DNA of 64,000 bases from Formosa sp. L2A11 (GTDB lineage Bacteria; Bacteroidota; Bacteroidia; Flavobacteriales; Flavobacteriaceae): the NCBI RefSeq assembly GCF_009796865.1, contig NZ_CP047028.1, positions 372,001-436,000 of the forward strand. Direction: 5' to 3'. This document shows, piece by piece, positions 7,218-16,820 of the stretch. Under the pieces are notes generated by a model. It had not been told where the DNA came from. It saw nothing but the letters and a program-made list of their open reading frames with translations, and did no database searches. The translations under genes were made by a program, and so were the position numbers. Position 1 is the stretch's first letter. Each line of letters starts with the position of its first letter.

Positions 7218-8597
7218 TTATTTTTTCCAGAAACCTTCAATCTCTTCAAGAGATTTTCCTTTTGTTTCGGGGATAAATTTATATGTTATGAATACAATTA
7301 TTAAAATAAATGCTATAAATATATAATAGGGCAAAGAACCATTCCAAGGTGCGCTATTATTAGTTTCACTTCCCATAACTACAGGAAACGATTGTGAAAC
7401 AACGTAATTTGCTGCCCATTGTGCAGCTACAGCTACAGACATGGCAACACTTCTTATTTTATTGGGGAACATTTCGGCTAATAAAACCCACACAACTGGC
7501 CCCATAGACAATGCAAAAGAAGCTATAAATACTAACACGCCTATTAAAGATAACACGCCAACATTTTGTTGTTGTAATGTAATTCCTAAAAGAAGGAAAC
7601 CAACAATCATCCCAACAGAACCTATGTAAAGTAATGGTTTTCTACCAAATTTATCTACAGTAAACATAGCCACAAAAGTGAATACTAAATTTACAAAGGC
7701 TAATAATATTTGTTGTAAAAGCACATCTTCTTTTCCAAATCCAAGTGCTTTTTCAAAAATATCTGCACCATAATATAACACGGCATTAATTCCTGTAAAC
7801 TGTTGCAATACCGAAAGAATGGTACCAATTGCAATAATTCCGAGTATGGCTTTAGAGAAATAACTCACCTTAACCCCGTTGTTAACTTCATTTAAAGAGG
7901 CCTTAATGTTAATCATTTCTTTTGAAGCGACTTCATATCCATTAATTTTTTGTAACACCTCTAAAGCGTCTTTATCTTTTCCTTTTAAAGCTAACCATCT
8001 CGGACTTTTAGGCACAATAAATAAGAGTACTAAGAATAAAATACTTGGAATTAATTCTGACCAAAACATACGGCGCCATCCAAATTCTATATTCTCTGCA
8101 ACGCTTAAATCACTACCAATAAAATAAGTTGCTAAAAACACAACAAAGAAACCAATAACAATGGCTAATTGATAATATGTAACCATACGCCCACGAATAT
8201 TTGAGGGTGCAATTTCGGCGATATACATAGGTGCATTCATAGATGCAACACCAATCCCTAAACCTCCAATAATTCTAAAAACAACTAACATACTTACCGT
8301 TTGCGGAAACAATTCTGGCAAACCTGATCCATAAGCAGAAAGTGTGAAAAATATAGCCGATATAATTAAAGATTTTTTCCTACCAATTTTAATACTTAAA
8401 GGTCCTGCAATAATGGCTCCTACAAAACACCCTAATAGAGCGCTTCCTACAACCCATCCTTTTAACATGTCGCTTAAATGAAAATACTCAGTAAGATAAA
8501 ATTGCGCGCCGTTAATAACTCCAGTATCATAACCAAAGAGCAAGCCTCCTAAAGCGGAAACTGCTGCGATTAATAACAAGAAAAGACTTTTTTTCAT
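7218..8597 (-). CDS. Sugar porter family MFS transporter
   Basis: The 459-residue, twelve-helix inner-membrane protein has the sugar porter signatures: GGLLFGYDTGVINGAQ (about 17-32), GRKKSLI (after helix 2), PKSPRWL (about 197-203, in place of PESPR) and the terminal PETKGKSLEEIE. Members of this family usually import monosaccharides by proton symport. It is the last gene of the PUL, about 115 bp after the GH43 gene, so it probably imports the sugar released by the periplasmic GH3 or GH43 enzymes. The exact substrate cannot be told. Confidence 0.92.
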   Translation of the reverse strand: MKKSLFLLLIAAVSALGGLLFGYDTGVINGAQFYLTEYFHLSDMLKGWVVGSALLGCFVGAIIAGPLSIKIGRKKSLIISAIFFTLSAYGSGLPELFPQTVSMLVVFRIIGGLGIGVASMNAPMYIAEIAPSNIRGRMVTYYQLAIVIGFFVVFLATYFIGSDLSVAENIEFGWRRMFWSELIPSILFLVLLFIVPKSPRWLALKGKDKDALEVLQKINGYEVASKEMINIKASLNEVNNGVKVSYFSKAILGIIAIGTILSVLQQFTGINAVLYYGADIFEKALGFGKEDVLLQQILLAFVNLVFTFVAMFTVDKFGRKPLLYIGSVGMIVGFLLLGITLQQQNVGVLSLIGVLVFIASFALSMGPVVWVLLAEMFPNKIRSVAMSVAVAAQWAANYVVSQSFPVVMGSETNNSAPWNGSLPYYIFIAFILIIVFITYKFIPETKGKSLEEIEGFWKK

Positions 8598-8711
8598 TTT
8601 TTTTTAGTTTTAGTTTATTTGTCTGTTTGAATAAAAATTAAAAGCAACATCTAAAATTATCCCGTTTTTATAATGTTTTAGAGTGCCTAAAATTATGAGG
8701 TTTAATATAAT

Positions 8712-10559
8712 TTATTCTGCAAAAATAATCTCACTTTTTTCAGAAATTCCGTTTTCACTATATGCTTCAATCGTGAAATAATATGGCGTATCTCGATCTA
8801 AACATCTCATAAAATGTTTATTTGTATCGTAAACTTGCCATGACTGGTATAATTTATCTTTTGCGATTCCCCAACGGATATTATACCCTTGAGCGCCTTT
8901 AACAGGATTCCACGAAAATAATACATCTCTGCGATCTTCTTCTCTTTTTACTTTAAATCCTGTAACCTTCTCTGGTTTATCTTCAAATCCTAATCCAAAA
9001 ACTCTAAACTCAGACATTGCAAAGTTTGCTCCAGGTACTTTTATATTGTTATAACGTACATATTTTGCTTTTATGGCTTCATCTAATACAATGTAAGCGT
9101 TTGGTGTATCTTTTCCGCTTTTACTTCTATCTACAACTGTTTTCCAGTTAACGCCATCTTCAGAAGTTTCAATAGTAAATTGATGTTTTAATCCTTCGGT
9201 ACGTGTATAAATCCCTGATTCATAGTCGTGAAAATTTAATTGAAAGGCATTGATGTTTCCTGGCTTCAGCATTTCAATAGTTACCCATTGTTTATCATCA
9301 TTAGCATCTGCAACCCAAAATGTTTTAGGATTCTCATCTGTTAATACTTTAGATATTATTTGACCTTCATTTTTTTTTTCTAAAGGTAATTTTGTGACTT
9401 CTACAGCATCATCATCAGACGTAAATTTCTTTACCTGCATTAACGAAGAAGAGACTGTAACATCGCCTTTATACGACAATAACATCCAACCATTATGTTG
9501 CCCTGCCTTTGTAGGATGATTGGCTCCAAAACGCGGATAATCTCCATAAGCGGTATTGGTGTACATTAATCCGTCGTCGTCAAAATAAGCAGGAAACATA
9601 CATAAACGACGTTCCCATTGCGAATTAGAAGCAAGCGCCATCGTGGCAAAGTGCCAATATTGCCCATTGGTTTGCTTCACCGTTATTCCGTGTCCTGCAC
9701 CATTTGTAAATCCGCCTGGCTTGAAACTCATCGGATTGTTTTTCATATATTTAAAAGGACCTAATGGCGTGTCTCCAATATAAACACCATCTGCATACAC
9801 ATTAAATTGCGTCCCTGGCGCGGCATATTGTAAATAATATTTTCCGTTGTGCTTTGTCATAGAAGCGCCTTCCATATAGCCTTCTTTTAAAGTTGGGTGA
9901 AAGTTATTTTCGCCAAAACGTTCCCATCCGTGTTTTTCTTCGTCGAGATTAAACAATTCTTTACGCACACCTATTTCTAAAAAACGATCGTCTTTATTCA
10001 GCATTTTTACATGAAGCGGATTCACATTAGAAGAGCCCCAATACAAATAGGTTTTTCCATCATCATCTATAAATAATTCTGAATCTTGAATATCTGTAGA
10101 TATCGATGCTGTCGGTTCCCATTTTCCACTTTTTGGATCGTCGGTGTAAAGAATACTTCCGTAACCAGCAGGATTACCTGCAAAATATACTAACGAATCT
10201 TTGTAATTAAAAGCTGTTGGTGCATTACTACCTTCAAAAAACCATTGTTGTGGTTTAATAAAATTCCAATTAACCAAGTCTGTAGAATGCCAATAGCCAA
10301 AAGAACGAGTAACGAACATATAATACTCGCCTTTAAATTCTATAACTGCAGGATCCGCACCAGAACGGTACGATTTATTCTGGCTTGAATTATAAACCAT
10401 ATAGGTATAATCGATATCCAGAGGATTAATATACGTATCAGACCTTTTTTTTATTTCTGCTTTTTCTTTTGAATTAGAAGGCTGTTCTGCATTCTCATTC
10501 TTTTCTTTATTACAAGAAAAAAGAAATACTATAGTGAATAAAAAAAGTAAATTTCTCAT
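8712..10559 (-). CDS. GH43-like lipoprotein with discoidin and fibronectin III domains
   Basis: The chosen start gives MRNLLFLFTIVFLFSCNKE, a lipoprotein signal with Cys16. A further upstream ATG at 10604 would spoil it. Residues about 45-370 look like a five-bladed GH43 propeller: SGADPAVIEFKGEYYMFVTR opens the blade with the catalytic base, DSELFIDDDGKTYLYWG follows, and MEGASMTKHNGKYYL carries the likely general acid Glu. Then come an F5/8-type C (CBM32-like) domain (about 400-530) and an FN3 domain (about 540-615). It probably acts at the cell surface on a side chain of the PUL's glycan. Which sugar is not readable. Confidence 0.85.
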   Translation of the reverse strand: MRNLLFLFTIVFLFSCNKEKNENAEQPSNSKEKAEIKKRSDTYINPLDIDYTYMVYNSSQNKSYRSGADPAVIEFKGEYYMFVTRSFGYWHSTDLVNWNFIKPQQWFFEGSNAPTAFNYKDSLVYFAGNPAGYGSILYTDDPKSGKWEPTASISTDIQDSELFIDDDGKTYLYWGSSNVNPLHVKMLNKDDRFLEIGVRKELFNLDEEKHGWERFGENNFHPTLKEGYMEGASMTKHNGKYYLQYAAPGTQFNVYADGVYIGDTPLGPFKYMKNNPMSFKPGGFTNGAGHGITVKQTNGQYWHFATMALASNSQWERRLCMFPAYFDDDGLMYTNTAYGDYPRFGANHPTKAGQHNGWMLLSYKGDVTVSSSLMQVKKFTSDDDAVEVTKLPLEKKNEGQIISKVLTDENPKTFWVADANDDKQWVTIEMLKPGNINAFQLNFHDYESGIYTRTEGLKHQFTIETSEDGVNWKTVVDRSKSGKDTPNAYIVLDEAIKAKYVRYNNIKVPGANFAMSEFRVFGLGFEDKPEKVTGFKVKREEDRRDVLFSWNPVKGAQGYNIRWGIAKDKLYQSWQVYDTNKHFMRCLDRDTPYYFTIEAYSENGISEKSEIIFAE

Positions 10560-10710
10560 GATATATAATTTAGTATCTTTTTCGATTAACGAATTACAAG
10601 ACATGCCTTATTAAAGATCTTTAAGTATTAGTTTTTTAATTAATGTTCACTTTAGAAAACTCCACTCCAAATTGCGAACATAAAATGGTATTGTAATCTA
10701 ACAAGTAAAA

Positions 10711-10761
10711 GCCACACAAAATAATAAGAATAGAAATTGTAACTTAAAAAATATGTGTGGC
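10711..10761 (-). other. Inverted repeat between GH3 and GH43 genes
   Basis: GCCACACA (10711-10718) and TGTGTGGC (10754-10761) are perfect 8-bp arms with a 35-base AT-rich loop. It lies in the 234-bp gap between the two hydrolase genes and could be an mRNA processing or attenuation structure. It has no clear T run. Confidence 0.35.
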
Positions 10762-10793
10762 ATAAAATTATTATTTGTTAATTATGATGTTTT

Positions 10794-13142
10794 TTATTTA
10801 ATCAAATCAAAGGCTTTCATCATTTTGGTATCTGAATTTGTTCCTACAAATACTTCAAATTCGCCTGGTTCTGCAACAAAATCTAAATTAGAATTATAAA
10901 ATTTTAAATCTTCAACAGAAATTTTGAATGTTATGGTTTGTGTTTCACCTTTCTTAATTAGTACTTTTTGAAAGCCTTTTAGTTCTTTTACAGGTCTCGT
11001 TACAGATCCTACAAGATCTCTTATATACAACTGAACAACTTCTTTTCCGTCGTAATCACCAGAATTAGTAACATCTACAGAAACATTAATTTCGCCAGCC
11101 ATATTCATGGTAGATTTATCTAAATCTAGGTTACTATAATCGAATGTGGTGTAACTTAAACCATATCCAAAAGGATATAGAGGTTCATTACGAACATCGA
11201 TATAATTACTTTTAAATTTTTCGAATTTCCCTTCTGAATTTCCAAGTGGTCTTCCTGTATTTTTATGATTGTAAAACAATGGCACCTGACCTACATTACG
11301 TGGAAACGTAGCCGTTAATTTACCAGAAGGATTTACATCTCCAAACAACACATCTGAAATTGCTAAACCAGCTTCACTACCCGGAAACCAGGCATTAAGT
11401 ATTGCCGGTACATTTTCGTTTTCTTCAACTAAAACCAAAGGTCTTCCTGTAAACAACACTAAAACAACAGGCTTTCCTGTTTTTAATAACGCGTTTAATA
11501 AATCTTTTTGAACTTGTGGTATTTCTAAATCTGTTCTACTACTACATTCTCCACTTAACTCTGCAGACTCTCCAATAGTAGCGACAATAACATCTGATTT
11601 TGAAGCAACCTGAAGCGCCTCGTCTAACAACTGCTTATCTGTACGTCCGTCTCTTGGGATATCTTTACCAAACATTGTTCCGCGTTGCTCTAGGCCTAAA
11701 TCGTAAGAGATATTACTTCCCTTAGCGTATAACATCTTTGCTTTATCTCCTATAACTTCTTTTAAACCATCGAAAACAGAATTAGAATTTTCCTGATCTG
11801 TAGCGACACTCCAAGTTCCAGCCATATTATTAGTTGCTTTTGCTAGCGGACCAATTAAAGCAATAGTTCCCGATTTTTTAAGCGGAAGTAATTGATTTTC
11901 GTTTTTAAGTAACACCATAGATTCTGCAGAAACCTTACGTGCAAATGCTTTATTTTCTGGTGTGAATATTTCTGTTTTAGCACGATTAACATCGCAATAT
12001 TTATAAGGATCGTCAAACAATCCTAGTTGATATTTTGCAGTTAATATACGTTTTACAGCAGTATCAATATCATCCATAGAAACCTTACCATTTTCGTAAG
12101 ACTCTTTTAATGTTTTTACAAAAGCGGCTGGAATTGAAGGCGAATCTCCAGCCATATCCATATCTACACCTGCTTTTAAAGCTTGCTCTGAAACTGCATA
12201 TTTATCGCCTACACCGTGCGCTATCATTTCATAAATTGCAGTATAATCTGTTACTACAAATCCATTAAAACCCCAATCGTCTCTTAACAAATCTGTAAGC
12301 AACCACTTATTTCCTGTTGCAGGAATACCATCTACTTCATTAAAAGAAGCCATTACAGATCCTACTCCAGCATCTATAGCGGCTTTATAAGGCGCTAAGT
12401 ATTCATTATACATTCTAATGCGGCTCATATCTACCGTGTTGTAATCTCGACCCGCTTCTACAGCGCCATAAAGTGCAAAGTGTTTTACACAAGACATCAA
12501 TGTATTGTTTGCAGATAAATCGTCTGACTGATATCCGGTTACCATGGCTCTAGCAATAGCACTTCCTAAAAAAGGATCTTCTCCATTACCTTCAGAAACG
12601 CGCCCCCAACGCGGGTCTCTAGAAATATCTACCATTGGCGAGAACGTCCAGTTAATACCATCTGCACTCGCTTCTACAGCTGCTACTCGCGCTGTTTTTT
12701 CAATCATGTCCATATCCCAAGAACTAGATAGTCCTAAAGGAATTGGGAATGTTGTTTTGTATCCATGAATCACGTCCATTCCAAAAATTAATGGAATACC
12801 TAATCTACTTTGTTCTACAGCAATTTTCTGAACTTCATAAATTTTTTCTGCTGTTTTAATATTGAATAAACCTCCAACTTTACCTGCTTTAATACGTTCT
12901 CCAACATCAGAACCTTTTGCGGCTCCGGTTGTAATATCTCCAGAAGTTGGTAAATTAAGTTGCCCTATTTTCTCGTCTAAAGTCATCAATTTTAAAATTG
13001 AATCTACTTTGGACGCGAATGGATTTTCTGTAGCCGCTGTTGTTTTAGAACTCGCATCTACATTACTTTTAGAATTACAGCTAAAACATGTTATTGCTAT
13101 AACTAGAATGCTTGTTATTTTTAAAATAAATTGTTTTGTCAT
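10794..13142 (-). CDS. GH3 family beta-glucosidase, lipoprotein
   Basis: The 782-residue product has a lipoprotein-like signal (Cys22). The first GH3 domain shows IPLIFGMDVIHGYKTTFPIPL (about 117-137), DPRWGRVSEGNGEDP (176-190) and CVKHFALYG (218-226). The nucleophile is Asp299 in GFVVTDY, where most members have SDW. The C-terminal alpha/beta sandwich and FN3-like domain (YPFGYGLSYT, then VTNSGDYDGKEVVQLY) are complete. BglX-type GH3 enzymes trim glucose from beta-gluco-oligosaccharides in the periplasm. The pairing with a GH144-like gene recalls beta-1,2-glucan loci. Confidence 0.92.
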   Translation of the reverse strand: MTKQFILKITSILVIAITCFSCNSKSNVDASSKTTAATENPFASKVDSILKLMTLDEKIGQLNLPTSGDITTGAAKGSDVGERIKAGKVGGLFNIKTAEKIYEVQKIAVEQSRLGIPLIFGMDVIHGYKTTFPIPLGLSSSWDMDMIEKTARVAAVEASADGINWTFSPMVDISRDPRWGRVSEGNGEDPFLGSAIARAMVTGYQSDDLSANNTLMSCVKHFALYGAVEAGRDYNTVDMSRIRMYNEYLAPYKAAIDAGVGSVMASFNEVDGIPATGNKWLLTDLLRDDWGFNGFVVTDYTAIYEMIAHGVGDKYAVSEQALKAGVDMDMAGDSPSIPAAFVKTLKESYENGKVSMDDIDTAVKRILTAKYQLGLFDDPYKYCDVNRAKTEIFTPENKAFARKVSAESMVLLKNENQLLPLKKSGTIALIGPLAKATNNMAGTWSVATDQENSNSVFDGLKEVIGDKAKMLYAKGSNISYDLGLEQRGTMFGKDIPRDGRTDKQLLDEALQVASKSDVIVATIGESAELSGECSSRTDLEIPQVQKDLLNALLKTGKPVVLVLFTGRPLVLVEENENVPAILNAWFPGSEAGLAISDVLFGDVNPSGKLTATFPRNVGQVPLFYNHKNTGRPLGNSEGKFEKFKSNYIDVRNEPLYPFGYGLSYTTFDYSNLDLDKSTMNMAGEINVSVDVTNSGDYDGKEVVQLYIRDLVGSVTRPVKELKGFQKVLIKKGETQTITFKISVEDLKFYNSNLDFVAEPGEFEVFVGTNSDTKMMKAFDLIK

Positions 13143-13148
13143 TATATT

Positions 13149-13943
13149 TTATTTTGATTTAGAGAAAAGCCATGTTAACAATTCAGGTTCTGCTAAAGCA
13201 GGATCCCAACTATTATGGTTTGCAAAGTCGTATAATGTAAATCTTGGAAATCCGCCATTATTAAGAATTTTAGAGACCATATTTATAGATAAGTTTGGAT
13301 CTACTACATCGTCTTTTGCTCCATGAAAAACCCATAACGGAATAGTTTTAGCGTATGCCAATGCAGATTCCGGATTTGCACCACCACAAATAGGAATAGC
13401 AGCTGCGAATAGCTCTGGTTTTCTATAGATAATTTCGAATGTTCCCATACCTCCCATAGACAAGCCCATAACATAAACTTGATTGGTTTTTACAAATGGT
13501 TTTTCAACCAGTTCATCCATTAAATCCATGACTAAAGCCATTGGTTTAGTAGGAGCTTCTTTGTATTTATAATTAAATGTAATGGGTCTAGTAGAGCGGT
13601 CTGCATCTACTTTTGCCCAATACTCGTTTTTAGGACACTGCGGGAAAATAACTATTGCAGGAAATGAATCTCTAGTGGTTTCATTTAAAAACAAATCACC
13701 TCCATTTACTAGCTGTGTTTTATTATCGTTACCACGTTCTCCCGCTCCATGAAGAAATAAAACCAATGGATATGTTTTATCTTCAGAAAAATTTTTAGGG
13801 AATAACACTCTATATTTAAGCGTATCTGTATTTACAATATGTGTTTTATTTAGAAACAAATCTTCAGACTTTTTTAATTGCTGTGCGCGCATTAAAAAAG
13901 GTGTTACAAACACAAGATATAGTACTATTACGAAAGACTTCAT
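13149..13943 (-). CDS. Secreted alpha/beta-hydrolase (esterase/prolyl-oligopeptidase-like)
   Basis: The product has 264 residues and a signal peptide ending near LMRAQ (residue 21). The fold markers are LFLHGAGERGNDN (about 62-74, oxyanion region), GLSMGG with nucleophile Ser162, an acidic residue in HGAKDDVVDP (Asp212 or Asp215), and His243 in FANHNSWDP. Family members are carboxylesterases or LpqC/PHB-depolymerase-like enzymes. The gene sits 6 bp from the GH3 gene and 22 bp after the GH144-like gene, so a role in removing ester decorations from the PUL glycan is plausible. Confidence 0.85.
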   Translation of the reverse strand: MKSFVIVLYLVFVTPFLMRAQQLKKSEDLFLNKTHIVNTDTLKYRVLFPKNFSEDKTYPLVLFLHGAGERGNDNKTQLVNGGDLFLNETTRDSFPAIVIFPQCPKNEYWAKVDADRSTRPITFNYKYKEAPTKPMALVMDLMDELVEKPFVKTNQVYVMGLSMGGMGTFEIIYRKPELFAAAIPICGGANPESALAYAKTIPLWVFHGAKDDVVDPNLSINMVSKILNNGGFPRFTLYDFANHNSWDPALAEPELLTWLFSKSK

Positions 13944-13965
13944 CTTTTAAATTATTTCAAAATTA

Positions 13966-15330
13966 TTAATAACTAAATCCAAGGGCATCTAACCCATTTT
14001 GTACATCGCTATTCTCCATAAATAATTGCCACAATAAACCTGATCTATAATTTTCTATCATTACAGGAATTGGACCTTGATCTATGGCTAAATATCTTTT
14101 TGTGTACCAATTATCTTCAAAACTAAAAGCATCATACGGGCCGTATTTTCCAACAAGACTATCGTGATTTTTATAAATATTTTCTAAAACATTCATACTC
14201 TCTGTTGGAGTGTATGGAAAAGACGATAATGCTGCGGTTGGAGAAATAACACCTATATCGTTTCCGGGTCTATGAGCATAATAACCATTTATAGAATAGC
14301 TTGACGTTAATCCCCAAAGGCTATCTCCATACCCTTTAAAATTAAGCGGATTATCTACTGCATATTTATAATGAATTATAGCTTGGTTTTGTGTTAGTGT
14401 CCAATAATTTGCATATTGATCTGATAAGTTTCGAGGATCTAAACCTAAGTAAGAATAGTGTGCCCAAAATAATGGTCCAACGAGATCCTTATCATTATAA
14501 AAATAGTTTAAAACTAAATTTTCATCATAATAAGTTTTACTAGAAACAATACCTCCATTTCTTGCCCAACCTTGTTCGTAAACAGATTTACTTATTGGAT
14601 GCGTGGGTGATGCTGCTGCAAGCACATACATAATTAGGCATTCATTATAGCCTTGAACAGGCATATTCATATCCCAACCATAATCTGGCGACCAATGCCA
14701 ATACAAAACATCTTCTCCGTCTTTAGTATACCAGTCCCACTCTACAGCTCTCCAAAGTGCATCGATTTTAGAAACCAATTCTTTTTCTTCTTCTGTATCG
14801 CCATCAAAATATTCGGAAACTGTTAATAAGCCTTGAATAAGAAAGGCTGTTTCTACAAGATCTCCTCCATTATCTTTTTCACTAAAAGGATATACTTTCC
14901 CCGTTTCTCCATTAATCCAGTGTGGCCAAGCGCCATGAAAACGATCTGCTTTATCTAAAAATTCTACTATTCTTCCAAATCTTAAAAGAGCAACTTCTTT
15001 AGATATAAAACCTCTTTCAACACCTACTAAAATAGCCATTAATCCGAATCCGCTTCCACCGGTAGTTACAGTATTTATTGGCGATTCTAGATACACATTA
15101 TCCATATGAATTCTCTCGCGTGCTAAACCAGAATTAGGTTCTGCACCATCCCAAAAATAATTTATGGTTTGTTCTTGAATACGATCTAAAAGGGCATCGC
15201 TAGAAGGAACATCTTCTACAACGGTGTCTTCTGTAGTTTGTAGATTTTCTTCTTTTTGATTGTTACAACCAAATAGAACTAACGAGAAAATACTTATTAT
15301 AAAAAAATTTCGAGCACATAGTATCGTCAT
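13966..15330 (-). CDS. Glycoamylase-domain lipoprotein, GH144-like (endo-beta-1,2-glucanase candidate)
   Basis: The 454-residue product has a clear lipobox (LFGC, Cys22). The body fits the PF10091 glycoamylase-like alpha/alpha barrel: INYFWDGAEPNSGLARER (about 55-72), TGGSGFGLMAILVGVERGF (about 91-109), then HWSPDYGWDMNMPVQGYNE (near 237-255) holding the acidic cleft, GPLFWAHYSYLGLDPR and GLTSSY. GH144 endo-beta-1,2-glucanases belong to this family, though many members are uncharacterised. It is the first enzyme gene after SusD, behind a hairpin. It likely cuts the polymer at the cell surface or in the periplasm. Confidence 0.82.
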   Translation of the reverse strand: MTILCARNFFIISIFSLVLFGCNNQKEENLQTTEDTVVEDVPSSDALLDRIQEQTINYFWDGAEPNSGLARERIHMDNVYLESPINTVTTGGSGFGLMAILVGVERGFISKEVALLRFGRIVEFLDKADRFHGAWPHWINGETGKVYPFSEKDNGGDLVETAFLIQGLLTVSEYFDGDTEEEKELVSKIDALWRAVEWDWYTKDGEDVLYWHWSPDYGWDMNMPVQGYNECLIMYVLAAASPTHPISKSVYEQGWARNGGIVSSKTYYDENLVLNYFYNDKDLVGPLFWAHYSYLGLDPRNLSDQYANYWTLTQNQAIIHYKYAVDNPLNFKGYGDSLWGLTSSYSINGYYAHRPGNDIGVISPTAALSSFPYTPTESMNVLENIYKNHDSLVGKYGPYDAFSFEDNWYTKRYLAIDQGPIPVMIENYRSGLLWQLFMENSDVQNGLDALGFSY

Positions 15331-15343
15331 AAATAATAAATTA

Positions 15344-15383
15344 AATTTCAGCTACACCTAAAGATTAAGTGTAGCTGAAAATT
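15344..15383 (-). promoter_or_regulatory. Hairpin between SusD and the PUL enzyme genes
   Basis: AATTTCAGCTACAC and GTGTAGCTGAAAATT form a 14-bp stem with an 11-base loop inside the 57-bp SusD to GH144 gap. With only a short T-rich tail it may act as a leaky terminator or as an mRNA 3'-end stabiliser, giving more SusC/SusD than enzyme. Confidence 0.6.
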
Positions 15384-15387
15384 TATA

Positions 15388-16800
15388 TTACTCCCATCCT
15401 GGATTTTGTTCCATTTCTGGGGTTTGCACTAATTGATTGTAAGGAATTGGCAACAATTCGTGTTTACCTACTATAAATGTTTTACCATCTGCAGCCATTG
15501 CTTCTTCTGCTTGTCCGGTTCTAATAAGATCAAACCAACGATCGTGTTCCATAGCTAATTCTAAATGTCTTTCATTCCAAATTTGCTCTAATGTAGGATC
15601 GCTAATTGGAGCTAAACCAACTCTACTTCTTACTAAATTTAAAGGTGTAGCAGCATCTCCTCCAAGGTGTTTTGCTGCTTCAGATTTAATTAATAATATT
15701 TCTGCGTAACGTAATATTCTTATGTTTTTATCTCCATCGTCTGCTCCTGCAGAAGCACTAGAATATGCTTTTTCATTATATCTAGGGTTTTCAACATCAA
15801 AGACTTCACGACCATCCCATAATGTTTCTCCTTGAAAAATAATAGATGCATTCATTCTAACTGTATCTCCTTCTGCTTCGTAAGCCTCTACAAGTGTTTC
15901 AGATGGCACGTTATACCCCCATCCCCAACCGTCGGCACCTCTAGCACCTTGAGTTTGTGAATATTGTTGAACACCATGAGCTACGGCTTCTCCTCTTGCT
16001 TGAACTTCAAAAATAGATTCGATACCATTTTCTGTTGAAGCTCTCCATAATTCTTCATAATTAGGGTGTAATCCATACTCTCCAGAATTAACAACATTGT
16101 TTGCCATATCGTATGCTTTTTGCCATTCTTCTTCATAAAGGTAAACTTTAGATAAAAGAGATTGAGCAGCTCCTTTTGTAACACGACCTAAATCGTCTGA
16201 ATCGTATTCACTTTTAAGTGGTAGTTTATCTATAGCATCTAATAAATCTGCTTCTATATAAGCATAAACATCTGCTACAGGTTGTCTTTCTACTAAATCT
16301 ATATCTTGTAATGGTACAGCTCCAAAAGATCTTACCAACCAGAAATAATTTAAAGCTCTTAAAAACTCAGCTTCTCCAACTAATCTATCTTTATAATCGG
16401 TGTCTGATAAGCCATAATCTTCTGCATATTCTATAGCAGTAGATGCTCTGTTTACAGATTTATACCAATTATCCCACATGTCTAGAATAGAACCAGCACT
16501 ACTTGTAAATGTTAATGCATCTAGTACATCTTTATCTGATCCGGTATCTGTTGTAGAACTTCCTTTATCTGCATTGTCTGATATGATTTCTGTTATTCCA
16601 AGATAAGAAAATGCATAAGCCCATTCTGTTAACATACCATAAACACCGTTTACCATTTCTTCGGGTGTTACGGTTTCAGAATCGTCTTGTTCTAAGGCGT
16701 CTTTACTATCTACATCTAAATAATCTTCACTACAAGATATCGTAAAGAAAAGCAATCCAAGAAAAAGTAGACCTTGTATATATTTAATATTAATTTTCAT
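15388..16800 (-). CDS. RagB/SusD-family glycan-binding lipoprotein
   Basis: The 470-residue outer-membrane lipoprotein has signal GLLFLGLLFFTISCSED with Cys23. It is the usual SusD length, with TPR-like helices in the first half (EFLRALNYFWLVRSFGAVPL, about 142-161, is the standard SusD helix). The C-terminal part carries the RYAEILLIKSEAAKHLGG segment (about 362-379) and WNERHLELAMEHDRWFDLIR. It forms the lid on the SusC pore and is 20 bp from the SusC gene. Confidence 0.95.
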   Translation of the reverse strand: MKINIKYIQGLLFLGLLFFTISCSEDYLDVDSKDALEQDDSETVTPEEMVNGVYGMLTEWAYAFSYLGITEIISDNADKGSSTTDTGSDKDVLDALTFTSSAGSILDMWDNWYKSVNRASTAIEYAEDYGLSDTDYKDRLVGEAEFLRALNYFWLVRSFGAVPLQDIDLVERQPVADVYAYIEADLLDAIDKLPLKSEYDSDDLGRVTKGAAQSLLSKVYLYEEEWQKAYDMANNVVNSGEYGLHPNYEELWRASTENGIESIFEVQARGEAVAHGVQQYSQTQGARGADGWGWGYNVPSETLVEAYEAEGDTVRMNASIIFQGETLWDGREVFDVENPRYNEKAYSSASAGADDGDKNIRILRYAEILLIKSEAAKHLGGDAATPLNLVRSRVGLAPISDPTLEQIWNERHLELAMEHDRWFDLIRTGQAEEAMAADGKTFIVGKHELLPIPYNQLVQTPEMEQNPGWE

Positions 16801-16820
16801 GATAATTGTTTTTTAAAGTT

